64,000 nucleotides of DNA from Bilabrum cf. latius. Taxonomy: Eukaryota; Bigyra: Bicosoecida; Bigyra; Bicosoecida. A model generated the notes under the pieces. It saw only the letters and a list, made by a program, of their open reading frames with translations, ran no database searches and had not been told where the DNA came from. Below are positions 22,865 to 32,363 of this stretch, one piece after another (the stretch's first letter is position 1; each line of letters opens with the position of its first letter). The stretch is taken from positions 310,001 to 374,000 of the forward strand of contig OZ237739.1 in NCBI GenBank assembly GCA_965178125.1. Reading direction: 5' to 3'. Made by a program: the position numbers and the translations under genes.

Positions 22865-23060
22865 CAATCGCTCTACCACAAACCCTAGGGGCTGTCTCAA
22901 TGAATAAGGGTCAACTGAAGCATCCGCCGCTGCATTGGACTCTAATACTGCTACGTCAGCAGTATGCGGGGTCGATGTGCAAGCAGTGATGAGTGTGACC
23001 TCGGCAAGAACAGCGTGCGCTCGTCTGCACGTGAAGCCGGGGTGCTAGGTCGAGCAAGGA

Positions 23061-23748
23061 ATGGCAGAAGCAGCTGATACAAGTAGTAAGACTTCGCTAC
23101 GACCCATGGCTCTTTGCGGTGCTGTTCTCGAGACAAAACATAGATTCCCGTGCGATCCATTGCTTAAGTTTCGCAGAGCTCAAGTTTGTTGTGGAGTACA
23201 CAGGGCTTATGCGAGACAGCGGGGAAGACTACACAATTGATAGGAAGCATACAGTGGGTTTTAAGGACAGCGAGTCGCTGGAGCTGCTACAGTCCAAGAT
23301 TTCGACCCAACGCGCTACGTACGTTCCCGGCGGTCACCACCGCTCACTGCGCTTTGCCGGATGGAAATACGTGGATGACGATGTGTGCAACTGGAATCAT
23401 ACAGACAACGATGGGTGGAAGGAGCACCGAGGCCTGCTTGTAGTCGGCGGGAAGGTGTCGGCGGTCTCAGAGATGGAAGGGGTTTTGCAGGTCACCGTGG
23501 AGGCAGCCACGGAAGGCACCGAGCGCGACTATCACGCAGTGGTCGTGGAATCTGCTGCTACATATATGAAGTGGATCGAACCCGAGGGGGCTGACGGGGA
23601 CACGTACTTTGCGGGCGAGAGGGAGGGGCGCAGGCGGCGGCAGCCGTACTCCAAGCAGGACTACGACAACGCGTACAGCGCGATGAACGAGATGGCGCAG
23701 GGCGGGTGCGGCCCTGAAGATGAGGAGGAGGAGGAAGATGAGGGGTGA
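23061..23748 (+). CDS. Small conserved-looking protein with acidic C-terminal tail, two exons, 197 aa
   Basis: Exon 1 is only 22 nt (23061-23082: ATG plus six codons and one base) and ends at a GTAGTAAG donor. Exon 2 runs 23177-23748 after TTTCGCAG and restores the frame exactly, giving MAEAADT then KLKFVVEYTGL. The stop is TGA. The body has mixed alpha/beta composition (DSGEDYTIDRKHTVGF, RSLRFAGWKYVDDDVCNWNH) and the end is a pure Asp/Glu tract. There is no in-frame TAG. It is divergent from the 970-aa gene, about 200 bp away. Codon use and composition look clearly coding, but I do not recognise the family. Confidence 0.68.
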
Positions 23749-23870
23749 TTGAGACGGTGCACCTTGGGAACTTATTCGATGTTACGCAGCCGTGACGCGC
23801 GTGTCAGTGCCGTGAAGCGCGTGTCAATGCATGCTCACAGTCTGATGCTGGTGTGGTTTCAAGTTGGCGC

Positions 23871-24140
23871 CATGTATCACACCATCTCAGCTGCCAGTGC
23901 GTTGCAGGCACCTGTCATGTATCACACCATCTCAGCTGCCAGTGCGTTGCAGGCACCTGTCATGTATCACACCATCTCAGCTGCCAGTGCGTTGCAGGCA
24001 CCTGTCATGTATCACAACATCTCAGCTGCCAGTGCGTTGCAGGCACCTGTCATGTATCACACCATCTCAGCTGCCAGTGCGTTGCAGGCACCTGTCATGT
24101 ATCACACCATTTCAGCTGCCAGTGCGTTGCAGGCACCTGT
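23871..24140 (+). repeat. 45-bp minisatellite, six copies, open in all three forward frames
   Basis: Six tandem 45-bp units begin at 23871, 23916, 23961, 24006, 24051 and 24096. Only single-base variants are visible (an A in unit 4, a T in unit 6). All three plus-strand frames are open through the unit and all three minus-strand frames contain TGA, so an apparent plus-strand gene here is probably an artefact. The sixth unit contains the TGA that ends the LtrA-like gene on the minus strand. The remaining five units therefore lie in or beyond that gene's 3' UTR. Confidence 0.95.
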
Positions 24141-26567
24141 CCCTGTCATTGCCCCCGCTGCTCCGATAGTATGCGCGCTCGGACCGCCCGATTGGGCGGC
24201 ACCGGCACCGGCACCCTGGCCCTGACTGCTGCTGCCATGGTCATGACCCAATCCCTACGCCTGCCCCGCATCACTCGTCACACCCACACCCACCGAGGAC
24301 TGCCTCTTTTTCTCGCTGGCTGAGGCTCGGCGCCGAGCACACGATAGCTGGTGCTCCAGACACGGCCCGAAGGCGCACTCGGCCGCCCCGTCCTCCTCCT
24401 CCTCCTGAGCCTAATCTTCACCTTGCTGCTACAACCGGCTTGCGCCCTACCCCGACAATTTCTGCTCCGAGCCCTCTTCCAACGCCACGCTCGCAGCAAT
24501 TTCCACCGGGCGAGTGTCGTTCTACGCCCTGCCGCTTCCATCCGCAGAAGCCAGGTCATTGCTTGACCTGGCTTCCGTGCTTGACCTGGCTTGATACCGC
24601 ACTTGCCCATCGCTACCACCGGCATCTCCTGCGGCACGTACTTGCACTGCCTCAACCACCACCGGCAGCTAAAGCTGATCTGCATTCGACGAAGATGCGC
24701 GCAAGTCGCTGGATTTCTCACCGTGCCCAACCGCTGCCTCGCCTTTGTTTCCACCGTTCAAAGCATCCTTGGCCAGCGCGGCAGCCAGCTCGGAAGGCAC
24801 GTGGCCCGGTGCCCCGGCCGAGCCGCGCCGGGTCTAAAAGCTGAACGCAGTGGAAAACGCCGCCGCCTCCTTGTCCTTCTTGGTTCCGCTGGCGCCGCGC
24901 ATTTCATCGAACTGGTCCGTGACCACGTACAGAGCAGCTACCGCCACGCACAGCCCCAGTAGGCCGAGCCCGTCGCCCGCCCACAGTGCACCCACAACCA
25001 GAGGTGCCACGCAAAGCAGCCCCCTGCACACCCACAGCATCCGGCGGAGTCCAACGGCTTCCCACCATCTCTGCTTGCACTCCCCCTCCCCCTCTTCCCC
25101 CTATTCCCCCTCCTCCTCCTTGCTATCAGCCGACCCGTGGCCACTCTGGCTACTGCGCGGCAGCTCCGCCGCCCCCTCCGCATTCGCACCCACGCCCACC
25201 TCCCAATCCCACCCCCGGTGCTGCATCCTGGACAAGGACAGCGAGACCAGGCTAAGCGTCAGACACACGCACAGCATCCACTCCTCTCCCCGCTGCAGCC
25301 CGCCCGTCTCCTCTTCGTCTGCTGTCGTGGCTCCGCCTGCCAACCGCCTCCTGTCGTGAACCGCCCCCCCACCGTCGCCTTGTTCGCTGCTGCTGCTGCT
25401 GTCCTCCCAGCCATTGCCTGGGATCGGCAGGTGAGACAGGATCGATTTGAGCGCGATTCCCACCCCTACGAGGCCGAGGATGTTGAACCGCTGCGCCACG
25501 ATCCACGTCCTCCCCGCGTTGCTGGTCCTCCTCATCGCGTGGTGCTTGGCCTCGAACGGCTGCCCGTAGTAGTACGTCAGGAAGAGCAGGAATACGAGAA
25601 GCACGCCCAGGCACAGGAAAGCGTAGTGCCTCGCGTCGAAGCGGAGGTCGACCAGTACCAGTGACACGATCAGTTCCCCCAGAGCGAGCAGTGTGATGAG
25701 CGCGAACCGTTCTGCGGTGTGCGCGACGTGGATGGGAACCATGTACTGCTTGGGAATCAGCGACACGAGCATCGGCCAGTACGCCCCGATCAGGCTGGAC
25801 AACGCAAGAATTATACAGATTCCAGTGGCAGTCAGGCCCGCGTGCCCCGCAGCGACGCCGATGCAGAGACCGCCCGCGATCAAATATCCCACAATGTACG
25901 AGTTTGCCATCACCCGTGCTTCCGCCGCGTAGTACGCCACGATGGCATACATGAATGCCAACTACATCCACATGGCACCCAGGCTGCCTGCAAATCCGGG
26001 CAGGGCCTCATGAAAGTACGCCTCGTTATCGCCGCCCGAAAATGGCTCCAGATGGACGGCCGCAAGCACCATGAGCGAAATCGCCAGGAACGTGTAGCCC
26101 TGGTGCACCAGATCTGGCTGGTGAAACCTGGTCGTATACAATGTTAGTGCAACCTGCAAGTCGAATAGTAGGGAAGTCGCAATCGCGCCCATGCTGAGGG
26201 AGAGCGGGTTGATTCCCGCTTCCTTGACGCTTTGCGAGACTCGAATCAGTGCAGCCACCAGGGCCAGGTCGTGAAGCAGCTCCCAAGCTCCGGCTGGCCG
26301 GTGATCATCTATATCGCCCCACCTACGGAGGCCCGCTGGCGGTTGAAACAAGATCCGCATCAATACGGAAAGCCCGATGTGAAGCAGTCTACCGATCTGT
26401 TTCGACTTCAGGAAAGCACGGTCAAGCTGGCGCCTGCTATAACCGTGCAGTACCCCCAGGCAAGAAGGATTCGGTGGAGATTTTTCCTGCTGCTGTTTGT
26501 ACTCGAAAGCAATGTCAAAGTGGTTACAGAGCCGCAAGACAAGAACTGCAAAATGTCGATGCCTCAC
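24102..26567 (-). CDS. LtrA-like multi-span membrane protein with Q/E-rich tail, nine in-frame TAG
   Basis: The frame from 26567 to TGA 24102-24104 crosses TAG at 25962, 25101, 24834, 24669, 24522, 24447, 24429, 24411 and 24255. The first part resembles the low-temperature-requirement A (LtrA) family: AWELLHDLALVAALIRVSQS matches the WLELFFDLVFVAAxAQL opening, and AERFALITLLALGELI matches the ERFGLFTIIVLGE motif. About eight hydrophobic spans are visible, and one pair is split by TAG 25962 between GAMWM and LAFMYAIVAYY. A late span follows TAG 25101. The last 240 residues are hydrophilic and Q/E-rich. LtrA proteins are membrane proteins of uncertain function. The true start is unclear; the upstream 60 residues may be intron. 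The tail was checked codon by codon. Confidence 0.68.
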
Positions 26568-26688
26568 AGGATCCGATCAGATCCGAATTGGACCAGCCGA
26601 TCAGCGTTGCGCATTTAGCATTCGCTCGAGCACACGACACCGCGGCACAGCCACCGATTCATCTCAAAGACTTACCCATCGACTCTTT

Positions 26689-29600
26689 TTAGATCCCCGG
26701 CGCAGACATGAGCCCCAGCACGTAGTCGAACCGGTCGGCATCGAGCCCCCCCAGCGCGCCCACGCGAGGCACCGGCCCCTGCCACTGGCTCGGCTTGGTG
26801 TACACATACCCGATCACACCATCGGGGTGCTCCGTGCACGGCGAGTAGCCGTTCTCCTTGGCCCAAGCGATGCTCTCCGCTGCCGCCACCGTGGCATGGT
26901 CGCCGTCCTTCTGGCTAAAGTAGCAGTACAGAGGCACTGTTCCCTCGACCTGCTTCGAGAGAACAAGCCCGTTGCTGAACGTGGCCGGGGTGTACCCCGA
27001 AGGCGCGCTCGACAGTGTGTCCACCCAGTTGTCGCTGATGTCTTGGTTCCACCAGTCGGACATTGGCACCGCGTCCTCGGCCCCCTTGGCCGGCTAATAG
27101 CCCTCGATCCTCATCATGTCGTAGTTGGTGTTGGACAAGTAGCACCCCTCGCTGCCGCACGCCAGCTGGTCCTTCCTGCCCTGGTCGTAGAAAGACACGA
27201 TGCTCGGGGGCATCTGGGGCGGTGGCCCGTACGAGTTCTTAATCTGCTCGATCGCAAAGGGCAGCGTGGCCGACACGTTCTTGACCATCGCGGCGAAAGA
27301 GGCCACGTCACGCCCAGCGGCAAGACCCAGCATCTGGGGTGTCCTCGTGATGTCCTCAATGTAATCGTCTCCCGTGTGGTGCGCGCCAACGGTCTGACGC
27401 ACCTCGTCGAGGGCGTGCTTGGCCAGCCGGGCGCGGCGGGCAATCCCGCCCACCCCATCGAAGTCTGCCTCTGTCGGGGCACCGGGCGCGCCGCTGATCT
27501 GCAGGACGAGGCCGTCAGCGGTGTGTACACCCACCACCACGATCTCAGTCGCCATGGCTTCGCCGTCGAAGCTCCAGTAGCTGGTCGTCGGGGGCCTGTT
27601 GGGGCTGGCCAGGCGGCCCCAGCGGCTGAAAGGGATGGATCCGGACGCGCCACCGGAGACTGACACCGCGGAGGGCGGGCCGAAGTTCGGCAGGCGAACG
27701 GTGTACGTGCGCATGGACGGGAGCTCGGGGTAGCTTCCGTTCGTGGAGATCTTGACGGTGGCGCCGTCGGATGACTTGCTGTACGAGCACGAAGTGAACG
27801 CGAACGCCCCTTTCGTCACGTAGCTCACGGTGCTTCCGTCGTCTTCGTACACCCTGCCCGACCCGGTCGCGGCCCCAGGGACGACGGTAAACTCCAGTTC
27901 GTCGTACTGCCGCTGCGCCACGGCGATCGAGTCGCCCACCCGCACGGGCCTAGAGGGCACGACGGCGCCCGCGCGCCAGTACCGGGGCACCTCCGTCGCG
28001 TCGTACTTGCCGTTTACGATGCTCCCGCTCGCGTTGGTCACCTTGATGACGCTGTGGTCCAGGTCAGAGTACCAGGTACCCTCGGGCAGCCAGTGCGTAG
28101 AGGGCGCCAGGGAGTCATTGCCGCTGGGTGTCACCACGGGAGCCACGATCAGGTCGGGGCCCAGGAAGAACTGGGCGAAATCGCCCGTGTGCGTCCCTGC
28201 GTACGCCATCTCTGCCTCGGGTGCGTACAGATACATGGACCGGACGAGTCCCAGCCCCTCGTCGAAGCCCTCCCGCATGGCGGTGTAGATGTAGGGCACG
28301 TGCCTCGCCCTCCACTGCATGGCGTCCCGATTCGCCTCGAAGTAATAGTGGGGAACGTTCCAGAGACGCACCAGGTCGCAACGCTCGTCGTCCGCGTCAA
28401 AGGCGGGGAAAGGATCCTTGCAGCCGCCGGCGCTCATGCCGCGGTCGTGCGAACGGGCAGCGCCAGAGTGGAAGATGAACTAGGTCCACCTCGTGTACAT
28501 CTCGTGGTCGCCCGAGGGGCCAACGAGGTCGTGCGACCACGAACCGTACCCCACGTTGGTGGCCCTAGACGAGAAATACGGCTGAAAGGCCAGATTGTCC
28601 CAGGTGAGGCCAGCCACGTCTCCACTGAACCCCGCCTGGTACCTGTGGGTGCCGAGGCCCCCGAACCTGGCCAGCACGGCCCCGCGCTTGTCGCTGCCCT
28701 GCCTCTTCGGGGATGTGACCCTCTGCCAGTCCGTGAGGATCGTGGGGTTGAATTTCCCGCTGTTGAGGTGCACCTGCGAGGGCGACTGCTGCCAGTCGAT
28801 CCATCCGTGGACCCCGATGTCGTACAACGGCTTCATCACCACGTCTTCGAGGCATCTCACGTACGTCTTTGACGAGAAATCTGCCTTGATCGTGGCACCC
28901 TGCGAGCAGTCCGACTTGGTGCACTCGCACATGGCCTCGTACTGGGTCTCCCACGCAGCGATGCCGTCAGCGTCGTGCAGGTTCACAAACTGCATCAGCT
29001 TTCGCTCCTCGGTGACGTACTGCATCAGGTCCGTGGCGTTCGGGATGAGGCGGGGGTCCCAGCTGTAGCCCGTCCAGTCGTTCTTGAGGTGCCAGTTCAT
29101 GTCCAGGATGTGCACGTCGAGGGGCAGTCCCCTGGATTCGTAGTCGTTGATGAGGTCGAGCACATCTCTCGCGTCCATGTTGTACCACCGGGACCACATC
29201 ACCCCGCTCATGGCGCGAGGGTACACGGGGATGTGCCCCCCGATTTGCGTGTAGGCCTTCAGCGCCCCCTTGTAGTCGTGCCCGTGGGCGAATAGGTACC
29301 AGTCCACCGTGGAGTTTCGCTCGTACACGGACCCGCTAGGATCCGCCCACCAGTCGTCGCCGTCCCAGACCGGGTCGAAGCTGTCCACGACAAGGGCCCA
29401 GCCGCTTCGGGAGATGAGACCGAATTCACACTGCACCTTTTTGTTCTCTGTGCAGTTCAGCGAAACGGAGCCGGTGCCGTCGAGCGTTCGAAACGTTCCA
29501 AGCAGGTTGCCGGGATCCGTGCTGCTCTGCATTCCCCCGTTCCACTTCTGGAACGCAGACGAGGAGTCCGTGGAGACGACCTGAATCGAGTCGGCAGAGA

Positions 29601-29940
29601 AGTTACCGCCAGTGTACGTCAGGCTCACCGCGGAAGTATTCAGCGAGACGCCATTGGATCCGAGCGGGGACGCGTGGAAGGACGGGACTGGCTGCTTGCG
29701 GTTGACGAACGCAATCGAAGGCCTGTCCTCGAAGCTGTGCGCGGTTTCAGTGTACTCCATGCGAATGATTTCGGGGGAAAGAACCGTGAACCGCGCCTTG
29801 CCGTCGGGCGAAACAACCACAGCGGACGGGTCCGCCACAGGATCGTAAGGCATCAGCTCGTACTTGACTGGGCTAATTGCTTCATCTGCTGCAACAAAAG
29901 CAATAAAATAGCATAGTCCTAGCCTTGAAAGGGATCTCAT
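26689..29940 (-). CDS. Secreted GH31-family glycoside hydrolase, 1,083 aa, two in-frame TAG
   Basis: ATG 29938-29940 opens a signal peptide (SRLGLCYFIAFVAADEAIS). An N-terminal beta-sandwich precedes a GH31 (alpha-glucosidase/alpha-xylosidase) barrel. Visible hallmarks are the HILDMNWHLKNDWTGYSWD strand, the nucleophile segment GWIDWQQSPSQ (Asp near residue 380), the acid/base segment FSGDVAGLTWDNL (Asp near 442), and the HDLVGPSGDHEMYTRW metal/substrate loop. TAG 28480 (residue 487) comes one residue after RW, where relatives read RWxQ. TAG 27094 (residue 949) lies in the C-terminal extension, and TAA 26689-26691 is the stop. GH31 enzymes cleave alpha-glucosides or alpha-xylosides; the IDWQQ variant belongs to a less characterised subgroup, so substrate is not assigned. 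Under the standard code this becomes two or three fragments, the first lacking half the barrel. Confidence 0.88.
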
Positions 29941-30119
29941 CGGAGGAGCACGTCCAGAATGGCAAGAAAGTGAAGCTGCCCAACCGGGTCAGTTTTTGTC
30001 TTCTTCTTTGTACATTGGTTGCAACCGCCCTCCACCTCCAGACAAAATCTAGATAGTCTGGAGGATTGCGCATCGACAAGCTCGCGATAACAAATAATCA
30101 TGCATGGGGCATTCGTCAA

Positions 30120-32100
30120 TCACAAATCCCCGTCGTCACCAAACGGGGATGCGTCCGCCCCGAACGGGTCCCCTTCCCCTTCCAAGAACCCGCCCTCGCC
30201 CTCGCCCTCATGATCCACATCCGCCCCCAGGTCAATGTCCAGCTTGTCAGAGGCAGAGGCCGAGCCCGCTGCGGGTGACGAGGCACCCACACCTGGTGCT
30301 GCTGCACTTGAATCGCCTGCCGCTGGGGCCGGCGAAGGGGCCGCACTGCTGCTGCTAGAAGCAGGCTCTGACAAGCCACCTACCCCTGCACCTGCTCCTG
30401 CTCCTGTTGTTCCGTCGTCTTCGTCCTCGTCCGAGAAACCGCCAGCGGGGCTGCTGCTGGCAGTGTGTACCTATCCAGAAGCCCCGTCCGATTTTGGGGC
30501 GGACGGCGCCCCCGCCCGCGCCCCTGCCCCGCCGCTCGCAGCCCCTGCCCCTGCCCTGTCAGGCTCCTGTCCCGCCTCCTTGTAGTGGAAGCACAGCCCA
30601 AGGAAATGAAGCAGGAGCGGCCTGCCCGCCACCTTGAGCTTCGCCATGAGGACTTCGTAGGGCATACCCAGCACGGCCTCACCAGAGACGCGGCTGATCC
30701 TGCGGCGGGCAAGAAGAACCCAAGCCATTCGAGGCGCATACTGTTTTTCAACGCAAAATGCTGCAAAGGCGACAGAGCTGGCGCAAGCACACTTCAGGTT
30801 CTAGCCCAGGCACCCATCAATGCGTGGCTTCTCACCTGTACCCCACCCCGATGGGCCCCGCCTGCTAGATGGCCCCTGGCTTGCCGTTGGGCAGAGGGAG
30901 AAACCCAGCCACTGTCACGTTGCCATCCTTGTCTGCAAATGCAAAAGTAAAAATGAAGCATAAAGAAGAATAGGGAAGCGATGGACAAGACGTATGTCTC
31001 CAGTGCAGCGAAGCCCGGGCTGCAAGTCGCGAAGAGAGAAGAGGGGACACATGAGTCAGCAGCCCAGACAAAGATCCACGGCGATCTGCGCCTTCGATTG
31101 TTCCTTCGATTGTTCGTGCTCGCAGCTAGCTAGATAGTACAGGTGCTGACCCCATGTACAATCCGACTCAGACTCACCCTCAACCTTGAGCCCCAGCGGG
31201 CCGGACGGCACCACCACGCTGGCTTCACGCACGCGTCCGCTAAACCCGAGGAACGACACAAAGTCCACGTTGCTTCTCATGCGAGGGATGCCCTCCATCT
31301 GGGCCATAAACCTAGCCAAGGCAAGGCGCCTGTTCTCGATAAAGTCGGACGCAAAATGGTCCTGGAACAGCGTGAAGCCGCGGGAGGGCGGCGTGGGGAG
31401 GGTGGCGTAGAGCGCCGTACCCGCGTACGAGCCGAGCACGGCCTCGTGCATGTTGAGGAAATCCGAGAATCGGTGGTGCACCATTGTCATGTGACCGTCA
31501 CTCTTTCGCGTTGTCTCCAGCTTGTACCACACGACCTGAGAGTGGTGGGGGGGGGGGGCGCGACGGACCAACTGAGTGCGCTGGCGGGTAACGTCGAGAG
31601 TCGGGAACCGAGCGCGGATTTGCTGTGAAAAATCTCACCTTCTTGCCATTCTGGTCGAGCGCAAGCGAATGACCAACAACTTTGACTGACATAGAGCTAC
31701 CGCTGCCATCACTGGCTGCTTTGTCTCCTGCTGCTGTCTTGCCATCCGCCGACGCCATCCCTTGCTCAACGAGCCAGTGGCCCTCAAACCTGCAGGTATA
31801 AGTCACCTCCGTTGCCCCAGATCGAAGCAGCTTGACAACCCCTTTCTTTCCCTCGATTACAAACGAAACTTCGTGCGCTGATCCGAACACACCAATCGTG
31901 CCTTCTCTGCGCGAGAGCATGGGTAGCAATCAGAGCAGCCTGGTGCGAGCTGCATCAGCTTCGAACGCAAATCCAACCCGTTTGGATTGACTCACGCGCC
32001 TGGCACCTACTATCCATCCACAGATAGACCATAAGATCCCTCCAGCGTATTGTGCTGGAGCTGCACCGTGTGCAACTGAGCTCCCACGACCACATCCCAT
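30120..32100 (-). CDS. PX-PDZ domain protein, five exons, two in-frame TAG
   Basis: Exons read on the minus strand are: a putative first exon from ATG 32100 (MGCGRGSS, a possible myristoylation/palmitoylation signal); about 31911-31639; 31535-31178; 30932-30836; and 30699-30120 (TGA). Splice junctions after the first exon are canonical with matching phases. The second and third exons form a PX domain: VVWYKLETTRKS, MVHHRFSDFLNMHEAV, LPTPPSRGF and ENRRLALARFMAQM, ending VDFVSFLGF. A PDZ-like domain follows over exons 3-5: GPLGLKVEDKDGNVTVAGF, GAI-TAG-QAGPIGVGYR, then MPYEVLMAKLKVAGRPLLLHF. TAG 30865 sits inside the PDZ and TAG 30471 in the acidic tail. A role in phosphoinositide-guided membrane targeting is inferred from the PX domain. 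The join of the first exon is unresolved. Confidence 0.75.
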
Positions 32101-32363
32101 GATCTACTGACTGACCCGGACTAAAGAAAGCTGGCTTTACTCTCAAATTTACTCATCCTACTTTTCTAGAATTCGTTGGCGGACGGGTACGATTTGCAGC
32201 CGGAAGACAGAGCTTAGGCTTCGTGCAAACCTGTTTTAACACCTTACTAATAATCGGCGGATCGCAACCACTGGCAAAGATCTAAACTTGCCGATGATAA
32301 TGGCAAGTTGAAGGAGGAGAAGACAGAAAAGCCGTCTGCGTCTGATCTCTTCTGCAACAAAGT

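Noticed and set aside
23749-24225. A repeat protein encoded on the plus strand by the 45-bp minisatellite
   Set aside because: All three plus frames are open through the repeat, so openness carries no information, and flanking sequence is not protein-like.
26497-27663. A plus-strand 388-codon frame opposite the GH31 gene
   Set aside because: It is antisense to conserved GH31 sequence and has no recognisable features.
26689-29940. A GH31 pseudogene broken by nonsense mutations
   Set aside because: The interruptions are exclusively TAG, no frameshift is seen, catalytic segments are intact, and many unrelated neighbouring genes show the same TAG-only pattern.
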